Assembly: GCA_036971715.1 (NCBI GenBank)
Contig: JAVHJL010000009.1
Span: 372,001-436,000, forward strand
Source: Arthrobotrys musiformis
Lineage: Eukaryota; Ascomycota; Orbiliomycetes; Orbiliales; Orbiliaceae
Length of the DNA: 64,000 bases
Reading direction: 5' to 3'
In this document: positions 12,666 to 24,460 of the stretch, in pieces
Layout: each line of letters opens with the position of its first letter
Position numbering within the stretch: position 1 is the first letter of the stretch
Translations under genes and position numbers: made by a program
The notes under the pieces: generated by a model
Database searches by the model: none
What the model was told of the DNA's origin: nothing
The model's input: the letters and a program-made list of their open reading frames with translations, nothing else

Positions 12666-13620
12666 ATGCCGGCTGCCCGCCGAGTAGCCGACGGCGCCCG
12701 TTTCGTGCAAAACGTCAAAAACCGCGCCGATGCAACCCGTTTCGCACAGAACATCCGCTCCCCGCCCATCCCGGGCAGCGGGGAGACCGCACAGCAGAGG
12801 GTGGCCCGGCTACGCGAGGCCGCCAGACGGGAGAGGATGAACCAGGTCACTACTTTTGATAAGGTTGTGCATCATGGACGGCGGTGGGCGGATAATTTGC
12901 ATAGAGCTACTGTGTTCACTATCATGGGGTTTTCTGGTATGTTCATTTTTATATCTATGGGAGTCTGAGGGGGGGCTGACTTTGGTAGCTGTGACGGTGG
13001 GGATTACGGTTTATTCTGTTTACGGTATGATCGGGCAGAGTCGATCGAATCGCAGGGAATACGTAAGGACCGCACGAACCCTCCAATTCATCTTCTGAGT
13101 GGATACTAATGGATTGAAAATATAGATGGCAGAGCTATCAGCAGAGCAGGAACGACAATGGCAATCCTGGCGACAGTCCGAGATCGATGAAATCGTAGCA
13201 ACGGGCATAGACCCCGAAGAAGCCGCCAGATTATTCGACGAATCCGAAGAAAAACGACGGAAATCCAAGACCGTGTGGGGCCGGTTGAAGACCTGGGCGT
13301 ACGGCGGGCTCACGCCTGCGGAGGAGACTTATATGTCGAGATACGAATTGCACGATGGGAGGGTACAGAAGCAGGTTTTTCAGAAGCTTCAGAAGGAGTT
13401 TTATGAGAAGAGGGGGTTGGAGCTGCCGAAGAGGGATGAGGATGAGGATGAGGAGGAGTTGGCGGCCATTACGGGGGTTACGGCTATTGCGGCTGCTGTC
13501 GATGGGATTGTGCCTACGGTTCCTGCGAAGGATGTGAAGGAGACGGCTCAGGCGGTCAAGTCGGAAGGGAAGGGGTACTGGGGGACGCTGAGGAGTCTGG
13601 TTACGGGAGGGAGGATGTGA
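12666..13620 (+). CDS. COX14-like cytochrome c oxidase assembly protein
   Basis: Three exons, 12666-12936, 12989-13062 and 13126-13620, give 279 aa with closed phases. The N-terminus is basic and lacks acidic runs (ADGARFVQNVKNRADATRF), fitting mitochondrial targeting. A conserved block FDKVVHHGRRWADNLHRATVFTIMGFS leads into one transmembrane segment (about 84-104) ending GMIGQSRSNRREY. This single-TM arrangement matches the fungal COX14/cytochrome oxidase assembly family of the inner membrane, which binds newly made Cox1. Unlike the very short yeast Cox14, this protein has a long soluble C-terminal part with an acidic DEDEDEEE run; that is as I remember Pezizomycotina members. The introns are 52 and 63 nt, the second with a ctaat branch site. 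Confidence 0.72.
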
Positions 13621-14231
13621 TATCGTATATCACATATCGAGGAAGGGAAGAAGGGGGGATGGCTGTATCTGTATGATAGGTATTGTACATACAAATTGGT
13701 CTTCTGCTGTCGGAAGCTGGGTTATTTGGAGGGGAGTGGGAATCTTCACTTGTCACATATTATATTGGGCACTTCTCCGTCTTCGAAGAACACACACACA
13801 TAACATATACTTTATATCCCTGTACATAGTCGAGTTAATACTAACTTCAGCATCATTGTCATTATATGTCAATTGATACCATGGTCGGTGTTTATAGAGG
13901 TCTATCGGCACAACGGGTCCGCGGGACGGCCGAGAAAAGAACCCTGCCAAGCCTTTCCCAGGAACCGCCAAACCGCATTTTCGGCTAAGTTTTTTCATGG
14001 GAACTTCGCGACTCCGAGCCAAAGCGTGAACCTTCGTGCTGGGCGCGCGGTGTGGGACTTCGGTATCCGGCGCGCCCTGACAGAACTCACTTAAAAGTCC
14101 ACAGTAAACTACCATACTTGCTATCATCCAATTGCTCAACCCCCATTACCACTCCTACCTTTTCTCTCCCATTACTCCTCCTGCCTCCTAGCCTGACTCC
14201 TGCTAGCTATCTCCCTGAAAAGACATACAGA
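13621..14231. other. intergenic, COX14-like to ERG2
   Basis: 3' UTR of the upstream gene, then a GC-richer stretch (13,900-14,100) and a pyrimidine-rich leader (14,110-14,231) before ERG2. No credible ORF and no TATA box at the usual distance. Confidence 0.55.
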
Positions 14232-15042
14232 ATGAGGTTCGACCCGCTCAACTTCGGACGAGCAATCGTCTACATCACCATCATTTTCAGCGTCCTCGAC
14301 CGCTACGTCCTACCTAAATTCCACGTCTTCGATCCCGTAAAGCTGCAGGAGATATGTAATGAGTCAATCGAGCTCTACGGCGACGACAGCCCCAATTACA
14401 ACCGAACGCTGTTGTTCAACGATCTCGCGGCCAGGTTGCAGAAAGAGTATCCCAAGCATGTTTCTGAGGTCAAGTGGGACGAGTGGGTGTTCAATAATGC
14501 CGGCAATGCTATGGTATGTCTTTTCCTTTATGCTTTGGTAGATGGTTAGTGGAGTTTTTGGAAAGCTAATTTGTGGGAGGGTAGGGAGGAATGGTCCTGC
14601 TCCATGCATCCATCTCCGAGTATCTTATCATCTTCGGCACCCCTGTTGGCACGGAAGGCCATACGGGCATCCACATGGCTCACGACTACTTCACCATCCT
14701 GACCGGTCGGCAGGACTTCTACTATGCCGGTGATGTGGAGAAGAGGGTCTTCCTCCCCGGTGATCAGAATCATATGAGGAGGGGTGATAAAGCGCAGTAC
14801 GCTCTTAACGGTTTCGCATTGGAGCTCGCTCAAGGTATGTCCATTCATTTTTCTAAATATACTCCATCTGGGGAGGGAGAAGAGAGATTAATGGGTCTGA
14901 ATAAATAGGATGTATCCCGTGCATGCTTCCCTTTGGTTTCTTGGAGGCCATGACATCGACGCTGGATTACCAGTCGCTCAGTTATACCGTCTGGGTTACC
15001 GCCAGACATATGACCAAGAGCTTACTCCAAGGAAAGCTCTAA
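14232..15042 (+). CDS. ERG2: C-8 sterol isomerase (ERG2/sigma-1 receptor family)
   Basis: Three exons, 14232-14513, 14585-14834 and 14909-15042, give 221 aa, the normal ERG2 length. The enzyme moves the sterol double bond from C-8 to C-7 (fecosterol to episterol) in ergosterol synthesis and sits in the ER membrane. One N-terminal membrane segment is visible (about 8-25, IVYITIIFSVLDRYVLP). Family blocks follow: WVFNNAGNAMGGM, LHASISEYLIIFGTPVGTEGHTGIHMAHDYFTILTG, FLPGDQNHMRRGD and the C-terminal IPCMLPFGFLEAMTSTLDY. No key region is missing. The start is the only ATG that gives the membrane anchor. Confidence 0.96.
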
Positions 15043-18000
15043 ATACAACCAATTGGGCACGACATAAAAAGTCATTCTTTTTTTAAAAGAAAAAAGAGGG
15101 ATCTATATGATCTACGCGTTATTGCATTAGACCCGCTTATGCTTGCTTTTCGAACCCATAGGATACCTGGCATATTTGATTTCCACGTATTCAAAATTTT
15201 ATGAAAGGGAGGGGTAAAATGGCAAAAAATGAAGACTTCAGGCGTTTTTTTAGAGCGGCTGGTTCTGGGATTCTTTGGTCGGATAGACGTTGTATGCATA
15301 TTATAACTAATAGATCATCAATGTATATTACTTCATTTCACATATATCCTTTCAATACGGGAAAAAGCTGAGAATGGAAAATAATGGAATACGATATATG
15401 CTCCTGAATCGGATCTCAAGCAGAAGCCGATCAATAGATCCGGATTGTAACACCGGTACCGCACCGAGGCTTCCCGTTAATTGGTCGGCCGTACTTTCGG
15501 CATTGCATTTGTCACTTCCTAACTGAAGTAGGGATCCCAAGCAGGTAAATATTTACGTACCGTCGGTTCGAAAAGCTTGAGTTCAGTCGAGATGCAGCTG
15601 TAATTGGTTTGTGATACCACATACTCTATTTCCAAGCCCCCTTTCCCCTCTTTATGTATGTATGATGACTTTAAAGAACAGCGTGTGATAAAAAGGGTTT
15701 CCGGACTCCGATTTGTCTTTGTGAGAGCTGAGGTTTTGTATGCAATGTAATGTGTGATTATCTCTTCTTGGCGGATTTTAATGTACGGCGGAATGTTGAA
15801 TTTTGTTCACGGCTTTTAAATTTCATGCAGTTGGGGGATTTTGATTATATTGGTTGATATGGCTGGTTCGCCTTGCATTTTATGTACGAGGTGGCTATGA
15901 AGCCAGGAGCGCGAAAAAAGGGTCATGAATCGACGTGCGTCCACAATTTAGAATTAAAGTTGTCCCTCCCCTCCGCTGTCTTTGCAAGACAAACTGTGAA
16001 AACGCGGAATGGCGGCATAAACCTTGCATATTGAAGTTCCGCGTGAGTATATGACTTTTGAAGTCCGAGTAAGGTTATTGGATGATGGTATAAAATGGTC
16101 ACTTGACCTCTGTGCATGTATCTACCATCCTTATACTCCGTCTACGAGTTCACAAAAAACGTCCCGTTAAGAAAAGCGGGGTGGTAGCTATAGACGGATA
16201 CGCCTGCCCAAAAGTATTAGGCAAAAGGGAAAGTGCGGATCAAAATGTTACCAATTGGTGGTGGTAATTGTTGTATCTACTTCGTATCAAATAATGTGAT
16301 CTCAGAACTCTTTTTTTTTTGAAGAGCGCCTCGAATTCCACTTTTAGCTTCCCCTTCTTCTTTTCCAGAGAAAAGAAGGAAAAACTGTGGGGGGGCGAAA
16401 TGCGAACGCCAAACTTGGCGAACTTACGCAAAGTGGATGGCAAAAAAGAAGGCTGTAGCTTATCTTGACCAGGGGGGGTGGTGGAGGGAGTTGGGGAATT
16501 GGAAATTGACAAGATTCGCCTGCAAATCAGTTTTATCATCCATCATCATTGTCCCTTTGGGCAAATCAAGATGCATTTAAGGTTGGTACCCCAAATACAT
16601 ACCTTCGAACTCGCAAAGGAAAAAAAAGAAAAAGTAAGAAAAGAAAAAAAAAGGACATGTTGGCATGGGGCAATAAAGTAGTTTAGCAGCAAGTAGAAGG
16701 AATTCATGCATGCGACCAGCTGGAGCGGTCGACCATGGAGCAAGCACGGACTGACGAATGCAGAACAGCATGATCCTGGGTCTTCCCCCGCCGTTCTTTA
16801 ACCTAAAAGCTACATATGTTACTTCCCTACCTTCCACACACACCGCGCACGTCGTCGGTCCTGATGGTCGCCTGCTTATCGACTTTGGGGTGGGTTTTTG
16901 CGGGGTAAAACAAGCTGGTGCATGTGTGTCTGTGTGTCTGTGTTCTGCTGGTAACAGTTGGGTGCATGAACAGTGGGTGTTATAACATCATAGGTGGAGG
17001 CTAACGAAGAAGAAAATATACGGACTAACTCGAACCCAAGTCGAGTTTAGAGGGCTTTCCATGTACGATGTATGAAAGGCGAAGAACCCGGACACACGAG
17101 TTGGATTGATAGGTCCGAACGGAGGACCGGTCAAAAAGAAAAGGAGTCATGGGGGGCAACGTAACCAGGACCACTCTCGTACACGAAAGAGGACGCAAGG
17201 ACCTGTTGAGTTTCGTGTAGACAAAGGAGAAAAAAAACCGTCGCTTCGGAGGGGGGAGATTTCCTCCCCAAGGTGGTATGTACATGTAAGCTTAATTTTC
17301 TTACCGTCTATGGAGTTTATATTTTGTTTTTGGGGGGTGGTACGAAGGAAAGGTTATATATACGTCAGTGAAGGTTGACACGAGATATCGACATGACAAG
17401 AACGGAGGAATGGAGGAGCCACGGCTTCAGCTTGTGACGGGGCCAAGCATTTCATTATCGCGAAAGAAATTACACAACATTTTGTCGTGATGGTGGTGGT
17501 TATGATTATTGTGGTGGTGGTTGTCCTGAATGTGGTCCGGAAGATACTCCTGATAGATAGTCCGGTGTATTTTTTGCATGGTAACGTAAAGTAAGGTAAG
17601 TATTACTTGAAGTAAATGCAATATATTGCTTTATAAGGTAGGGCTACGAGAGAAGCTCATATGAATCCTATGGCCATGGCCCTGAGCTAGCTGCGCCTGC
17701 CACCGATGCACGGAGCCATCATAAGCGAAACTGCAAAGGTGGGGGAATAAAGGCAAATGCCATGGCCGGCAAACTGATAATTATGGAGCTCGAACTTGAA
17801 ATAAGCTACTTGTACATAACAACCTACCGCTGTTGTGGTATATGCTTGCTGGGGTTATGTTGGACTTTGCGGCTGGGAACCCAGATAAACTCCGGCGGCC
17901 GGCTCGTACTGACTAAAGCGAGAGATCCGGCAGACTGTTGAGGGTAAGATGGGACGGCGGCGGCGCTCACCAGATGCGAAGTGACCCACCTTAAACATGA

Positions 18001-19230
18001 GGCTTCACTTCCAGTTGGCTCGATGGGCCGTGGTGGTGTATGTACGTCGTCGTTAGCATGGAAGCACGTCCTTATTAGTTACAGGTTTGATTGATCAGAC
18101 CTGATATGATTGACGGCAGCTAGTTTCGCTCGTGGCCCTTTTGCCGGCGAGGGATGGATGATACCACCACCGTTTAAATTTAAATTGCTATTGGGCGGCC
18201 TGCAGCGAGCTGGCAGAGAAAGGCAATCCGGATCTGACGGTACCGACCAGACAGCGATTGCAAAGGCCAAGCTTTGTACTAGCATCCCTTTCAGCAGGTT
18301 TCGCGGCGTTCCATCTGCATTCATCTGCAATACAGAGTAATTGTTCGTTGACCCTGAAGGACGCCGACCCACCTTGGCCGTCTTGTGCATACATACAGAC
18401 ATGTCGTCCTCCCGGGGGGGGCTGGCAGGCAGACAGGCTATAGAGTTGAATAGAGCAACTAGCAGTAGGTCGTTAGCAGGCTGATCAACTTCGATCTCTT
18501 GCAGGACCTCCTCCTCACCTTTTGAGGTTGAGACACACTCCTCCAAGAAATTCCTGTGAGATGTTCTTATTACCACATTGGCGGCGGCAGGGCAGGGCAG
18601 GAATATAATATCTGGCCACCATGTCGCGACTCCCTCTCCATATCTTTCCCATATCTTCTCCCACTTCCCTACTATAGGATCCCATTCCTTCCTTCCGTCG
18701 AAATATACACATACACAAAAGAAGATAGCTACCATAGAAAGAAAGAAAACAAAGACTTGCGAGTTCAAGTTCAAGTTCAAGTATTGGGGTTATTTATTTT
18801 GCACGTCGCATATACATACCCGAGTACCAGGAATTAATTTTATATCAGAGCCTCGATACGTATACATCGATCGTATCCAAGAATACCAGGAATCACTACC
18901 AAGCAAGCGGCCGTTAGAGACTCGCATTGTCCATTCCACTTCTTCCATTCAATTCTTTCCCAAAGCTTAAAGATCGACTTGAGGCTACCTCACCTTATTT
19001 CATCGTCTTTGCCTCCTCATTTGGGTCTGTTCTTTCTGTCCGGCCATATAAACAGACCACCCCCATCATCGTCTCTGTGTCTCAACTAGCCCTTGTCCGG
19101 CCCTCGACTCGCGACATCGCTGCTATTAGCTAATTAGCCCAGATTAGCTCACAAGGTTCTGGATCTAGCCAGTGACCTCGCTTGCAGGCCTCGCCTTGTT
19201 CTTCTAACCGCATCCAGACTCTGTTGGAAA
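15043..19230. other. 4.2-kb intergenic region
   Basis: No ORF with a domain on either strand. The longest, 18079-18780 on the minus strand (233 aa), has no recognisable domain and looks like a chance frame. Local features: purine-rich tracts near 16,610-16,660 and 17,220-17,260, a GGTGGT/TTATGATT run near 17,488-17,523 and a repeated TCAAGT near 18,765-18,782. From about 18,550 the plus strand becomes pyrimidine-rich, fitting promoter and leader of the F-box gene at 19231. Confidence 0.5.
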
Positions 19231-20592
19231 ATGCACACTGCAACACACGTTTCCGGCCTCTTGAACGTCCTCAGAATCCACGTCATCCTCGACGAGTTCA
19301 CACCCTACCTGCTCCCTCATGAAATCCTCAATCTAGGGCTGTGCTCCAAGAGTTTCCATAAGATTCTGTTCAAGCAGACCGGTGCCTTCCGTCATGTTGA
19401 CCTTTCCCTGTCGGCACTTGTCCCGGTCAATCAGTCCCAGCAGCAAGTCTCTCTCCGACGAAGCTACACAGACTTCCTTTCTTCTTCCTTATTAGGGAAG
19501 AACACTCAAACGCTCATCCTTGATGGACTTCCCATGAACTTTGATACTCTATTCAATCTCCTCGTCTCTCCCAACCAGCGAATCTCGATCTTGAGTGTCC
19601 GGGACTGTGGGTTTAACCAACCCAGGTTCATGCAGACACTTCATTTCCTCGTTCGACCTGGTTCCACCTCTCCGCTCAAGGGTGTATACGTATTTGGTAA
19701 GAGCAATGGAACACCAAGAAGCAAGAACAGGTGGCAACGACAACGCGTCGGAGAAGTCGAGTTCATCGAAGGATGGGCCGAAACCGTCCAGGCTTGCGAA
19801 GGAAAGATCGTATTCGACATCGGTCTATGCAAAGGATCGAAGCACATGACTCTTTCGCCATTCGATGACGACTTGAATGCTGTTGCTGCCGCTGCTGCGG
19901 AAATCGAGCTCGGGAGCACGCCTGTTTCCGTCGGATCCGGATTCGCGTCGTTCGCGTGGTCGGGTCAGGATTCTGAGCAGAGTAGCGTCACGTCTACCTC
20001 CGCTGGGGAGGGTGATTGGATGCCACCACAGATGGCACCAAAGCTTGCGAATAAGAGGATTATGGGCCGATGCGAAGGGTGTGGTACACCACCAGCTGGA
20101 TGCTCTAGCAAGTTGTACGGACCCGTTCCGATTTTGACGAGCGACATCAAGATCGCCTCTCGTCCACGTGTTGGTGAGAAGGTTGAAGTCGACATGTGCG
20201 ATGATTGCACACGAGAGAGACTTTGCGAGTGCTGTGGCAAATGGTGGTGCGAGAGCTGCTACAGTGTTGGCATGGGAAAGATCTGTGGCATCCAAAAGGT
20301 ATGTATTGAATATCGAACACAGCGACGCGATATAAATTTGACGCTAACGCTATGACTTCACAGGGTGGTGTTCTTCTCGACTGCTACGACTGCGGTAGAA
20401 CTTGCTATGATTGCAAAAAGGACACCATGCGAAGCTGCAGAGGCTGCAAGTCCGATTTCTGCGCTCTCCACGACGTTGGGGCCTCAGAGGTCTACGTAAG
20501 TTAACCCCAACCTCAATTACATCGCACGCACGCGAAAAAAATTCAAAGGCTAACATTATCGATCCTAATAGTGTGATTGGTGCCACGTCTAG
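19231..20592 (+). CDS. F-box-like protein with cysteine-rich (zinc-binding-like) C-terminus
   Basis: Three exons, 19231-20298, 20364-20495 and 20572-20592, give 406 aa; the last exon encodes only CDWCHV. Residues about 22-50 (YLLPHEILNLGLCSKSFHKILF) look like an F-box, the Skp1-binding module of SCF ubiquitin ligases. A middle part with LILDGLPMNF and ILSVRDCGF resembles degenerate leucine-rich repeats. The C-terminal 130 residues carry many CxxC-type pairs (CEGCGTPPAGC, CDDC, CECCGKWWCESC, CYDCGRTCYDC, CRGC, CDWC), which suggests at least two bound zinc ions. Each exon boundary falls between cysteine pairs. Architecture recalls conserved uncharacterised Pezizomycotina F-box proteins; the substrate is unknown. 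Confidence 0.75.
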
Positions 20593-21674
20593 AAGACGGA
20601 CCCGCGATCCATAACTCGAAGAGAACAATGTTTCCGCCGAAAGGCCGAGTCAGACCGAAAGCGAAACGCCCACCCTCCAACTCTCTGCTGCCAGACCAGC
20701 TGGGTGCCTCAAGATTGGGAACCCTTCTGACACCCGATTCTATTCTCTGTATTCATTTGAACTTAAAGCCCTCCACATGCGCCAGATATTGCGCGACGTC
20801 GGTTGTTCTTCTAACTATTACTGATATTATAATACCATCGCTATTGTCCTTTTTTCATGGCGTTTGTACATACTTGCTTCTTCTTTTCTTCTCTTTTCAT
20901 TTCTTCTTTGTTCTCCACTTTTTGGTACTGCCTTGCTTTTACTTGATCATTTACCGGCGTCGGGGAATTCTGAATTTTTTATCTGGGATAACTGCTTTTT
21001 TTGTTTCTTCTATTCTTCTGTATTTTAACTACTACTCATGATGTTTTACGATCTTGACGACCATTGGACCAATGAAACCTCTCAACCCTTCTTTTCTTTA
21101 TCAATATTTGACCAAATTCTTATAAACTCATAAACCAGTGCCTAAACGCGTCCTCGTTTTTTGGTTGAGTAACTTTAAGCCAGCTTCTAGACAGAAGCCA
21201 GGCCAGAATCTAGCTCGAGGTCTCAGAAGCTAGGTCGGAACCGATGTCTTGTCTCTCGTTTTCCGGCGCCAAGTCCGGTTGCGAATTTAAAGTACGGGAA
21301 TTAAGGCCTGGATTGTCTCAATATTAAGCTTAATTACTCCTTGCGTTAGGCAGCATATTTTCCGAAAGAGCTTCGAGATCATTGCCGAGATGAGTATAGG
21401 CCCTTGCTTGAAGGGTTGCTTCGATGAGATCTTTGTGGGATTTGGGGCGTGTATTGTTGGATCGCACTGGAATTGATGGGGATGGGGTTAATATTGGGTT
21501 CGGTGCTTGGGCTTCATGGATCGTGGTGGTTTATTGAACGGGGTGTTCGTATATCTAGTTAGCTCGATACCAGTCTATTTACCAATTTTCCTATATATGC
21601 AAATACATAATATATCCTACAGCGACAGTCAGATCATAATTGGTATCATATATTTCCTCGTTCTAATCGAAAGG
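20593..21674. other. intergenic, left border of the secreted-peptide island
   Basis: Pyrimidine-rich sequence after the F-box gene (20,850-21,040) fits a 3' UTR. From about 21,100 onward sequence becomes AT-richer with many TATA-like runs. The open frames are short and show no domain. Confidence 0.5.
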
Positions 21675-22160
21675 ATGGTTTCTGTCTCCATTTTCTATAT
21701 TATAGCCGGCCTTTCGGTCTACAGCTCTCAGGTCTTCGCTGCTCCACTGCGCGAATGGCCCCATGCGGGTAAGTAAACCTCTTGTTCCAATATAATAACA
21801 TCTTGATGCCATCCGAGCCTTCTTCCCACACCATATATACGATCGAAATCACCTGCTAACCCACCCTCTACGACCGCCCATCCAGCTGCCCTCGCCAATT
21901 CGAATACCTTACCCGTTCTCCCTAAGCAACCGCACCAGCAAACAAAGCGGGCTGCCGCTGGTGGTATTCTATATACTGTGAACGCTAAGGGCATAGTGAA
22001 GATGGCCACTAAATTCGTCGGCACTGTTATCCCCTTCGTTACCCCTGACTTTTTCTGGGTGAATGTGGGAGAGCTTCCGTCCGGACCCGATGCCCTCGTG
22101 AATCCTGGGTTCGCGATTGTAGATTCACCTGAAAACTTGAATGAAGATGCAAGACCGTAA
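21675..22160 (+). CDS. small secreted precursor with Lys-Arg site (unknown)
   Basis: Two exons, 21675-21768 and 21886-22160, encode 122 aa; the intron (117 nt) has gtaagt and tccag ends. Residues 1-22 form a signal peptide (hydrophobic core FYIIAGLSVYSSQVFA, likely cut before APLREW). A short pro-region ends at T-K-R (51-53), a Kex2-type site. The 69-residue remainder begins AAAGGILYTV, has no cysteine and contains an aromatic/aliphatic stretch VIPFVTPDFFWVNV. I recognise no family. First of six secreted precursors in a row; the signal-pro-KR layout is shared with the gene at 29392. Splicing is needed to join the signal peptide to the rest, which supports the model. Confidence 0.62.
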
Positions 22161-23361
22161 GAACTGACTGGGAGGCTAGTGATGGAAGGGGGTTAATATT
22201 TTGGTTTCGATATTGGGGCCTTGCTTGTTAGGGTGGATATAGATGTAGCATATAGACTTTTGCTCTGAGTATATACGTAGGTGTTCTGTTTCAGTAGTTA
22301 TGGATTAGGCCCGAGACTAGGATTAGGCCTTGTCAATAGTAATATTTAATGGTGTTGCAACGGATATAAGTATCGTCTCTAGCTCTTCTACTAGACTTTT
22401 ACTTCTCAAGTGTATTTTAGTCCGGTAGGATTCGTCTTCGATTATATACTAATAGGTAGTCTCGAATTAATAGGTATTGAACGAGTTAATGCCGTATTAT
22501 CTGAGATTCGAGAACAACAACGGTTCGGAGCACCTATAAAAGATAGGTTATGCATAACGGTACCTACAGGTCCCGCGGCTGGTTGTCAAATCTATCAGAC
22601 GGATGGACGACTTTATAAATTTAAAATGGCGGTAAATGGATCGATGGTATACCGAAATAACACAGAATTGCGATAGATAAGTCTATATACGGGTCAATTT
22701 TCTTTACTAAACAATACAATGCAATTTTCCGCGAAAAATAGCTACTTTGAGCTTTGCTTTCCACTGCCTTGTATATGATACCGGTTCTAGTACTCTAGAT
22801 CTCGACCTATGAAGTAGATACCTATATTCTAGCATTCACGAGTTATCGTGTGGTAATTTGAACACCCAACGCAAACCCGATCCTCAGGTTGACCCCTTGC
22901 TTCGAGATTTCGAATGATTGATACGTATATATATGACCTCTCAGGGTTTAGTGGTTTAAAGGGGGGAAAGTTTTAGGCAAACAGATACCAATTTCCTGCC
23001 AGGAATTCGGGGATCCACAAAAGGTTGTGCTAAAAAAAAGGATTCCCCAAGAGGAAATATAGTATTGCAATCGAGGAATTCGTGGAAGCGTTCATATTCA
23101 GCGATTACGCCTGGTGTTGCATTTGCGGGAGGGGCCTAAGGGGTCTATCCCTTCGATCAGGTACGGTTATCCGGTCTCGTCCTCAGACGTCACAAAGGGG
23201 GGCTTTGTTTGATCCATACTTTTCGTCCAATACGAAAAATTGGAGTAGGTTATATAAATACGCTGTCCCCAGTCCGATTGTGAGTTAGGATCGGGCTACC
23301 TGCATACTCCAGCGGAGTCTATGAGATCATTGCCAAATCTGATATCCAAGCCCCAGACAAA
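22161..23361. other. intergenic, AT-rich, with TATA box for the next gene
   Basis: Nothing convincing is coded here. An 88-codon frame at 22410-22676 begins with a non-ATG codon and shows no signal peptide. A TATA box at 23251-23260 lies 102 bp before the ATG at 23362. Confidence 0.5.
23251..23260 (+). promoter_or_regulatory. TATA box upstream of the 70-aa secreted peptide gene
   Basis: TATATAAATA followed by cgctg, 102 bp before the start codon at 23362. The same TATAAATAC core precedes the genes at 27109, 29392 and 36337. Confidence 0.55.
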
Positions 23362-23574
23362 ATGCACGTCCACTCTTTCATCCTCCTCGCTGTCCTCTCT
23401 CTCGCGAGTGCAACGCCGATTGCCCTCCCTCAACAAAACCCGACGAATCCCGAGACTGTACAGAGGGAAATGATGGTCCGTCGCCCAGGATCTTCGAAGA
23501 CCCAAAAAATGCGCCGAGATGCGCTTGAGATCTTGCCTCGCCAAAGGCTACCGGCTATTGGTACATCGGTTTAA
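23362..23574 (+). CDS. very small secreted peptide precursor (unknown)
   Basis: Single exon of 70 aa. Residues 1-17 are a clear signal peptide (MHVHSFILLAVLSLASA, likely cleaved before TPIALP). The remaining 53 residues have no cysteine, are Gln/Pro- and Arg-rich, and contain two Arg-Arg pairs (in MVRRPG and KMRRDA) that could be Kex2-type sites. A TATA box lies at 23251. I recognise no family. Alternative: an intron from about 23,562 (gtacat) to a cag near 23,615 could extend the protein into the next open frame (to 23,771); no branch site supports this, so I keep the short form. Confidence 0.5.
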   Translation: MHVHSFILLAVLSLASATPIALPQQNPTNPETVQREMMVRRPGSSKTQKMRRDALEILPRQRLPAIGTSV

Positions 23575-23825
23575 GAGTGGCATCTGCCGAGGCGGTCAAT
23601 ATTCCGACTCTGTCAGTCCCCCATTTGGTTCTGCATCTCCCTGATATCTACCCTTCGTATCTAGCCTACGTACCCACAAAGCGATGGCGTCTTGCAGCTT
23701 GTGAGAATTTTCGAATACTGACTTCAGCTATACATACTGCAGACTCGATGATGTCATTTTGTGAAAGCTAGCGCCCGCGAATATAACAGTGCCATCCGGG
23801 ATGGTGCCTTGAATTACCCCCTGCA

Positions 23826-23842
23826 GGCGGCCCGAGGCCGCC
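23826..23842. other. perfect GC-rich inverted repeat (7-bp arms, 3-nt loop)
   Basis: GGCGGCC, loop CGA, GGCCGCC. It stands out in an AT-rich context, about 250 bp after the stop of the 70-aa peptide gene. Function unknown; could be chance or a relic of a mobile element. Confidence 0.6.
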
Positions 23843-24000
23843 AGCTACCCATAATGTTTAATTTTATCGGATCTGCAATTTACAGAATGCGGTTTTCTGA
23901 CTCGGGGCATCGACATTGATTGTCTGCTAACCCTCTTTTCTCTTTCGTCGCCTAGGCGTCCATCGATTTGCTGCGAATATTCTTTTTTTTTTCTCTTTCA

Positions 24001-24460
24001 CTATCCTTCCTTCTAGAATTCTACACGCCCCGTGGGCTGTATTCTTTTGTTTTATCCTCTATAGACTCTATCCCTTTTTATCCTCTACAGACTCTATCCT
24101 TTTATATCCTTACCGCTTATCGAAAGCGATCATACCCTTCCTATTCATATCCTTCCTGCCTAGTTTGGGCAATTCTATCCTTCCTGCTTGTCTTGTGCAA
24201 TTGTATTCTTCCTACGTACATCCTTCCTAGCTTTTCTCGGCTGGTTGAATCATCTTTGCATTGTTATAGATCGGCTACATGCATGCATAGTATTCTTGTT
24301 TTTCGTACACAGAGTATATCCTTCCAAACCTATCCTTACCAACCATATCCTTTCATTGTATTTTTACCTATCATATCCTTCCACCATATCCTTACCAAAA
24401 TATCCTTTTGCTAGATTCGCTTTTTTTTGTAATTTATCTTGAAGCACCATATCCTTTTCT
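24001..24460 (+). repeat. irregular array of ATCCTT/TATCCTTCC motifs
   Basis: The hexamer ATCCTT or a one-base variant occurs more than a dozen times in about 460 bp on the plus strand, usually as TATCCTTCC or TATCCTTNC. It includes a 26-bp direct duplication (24055-24080 and 24081-24106, tcctctaTagactctatcc and its near copy). Spacing is irregular and the strand is strongly pyrimidine-biased. The frame that crosses it has no domain, so I treat it as a diverged simple repeat. Confidence 0.65.

Noticed and set aside
18079..18780. 233-codon open frame on the minus strand
   Set aside because: No domain, odd composition and no splice or promoter context; it covers what looks like the upstream region of the F-box gene.
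22410..22676. 88-codon frame between the first two secreted genes
   Set aside because: Begins with a non-ATG codon and has no signal peptide or domain.
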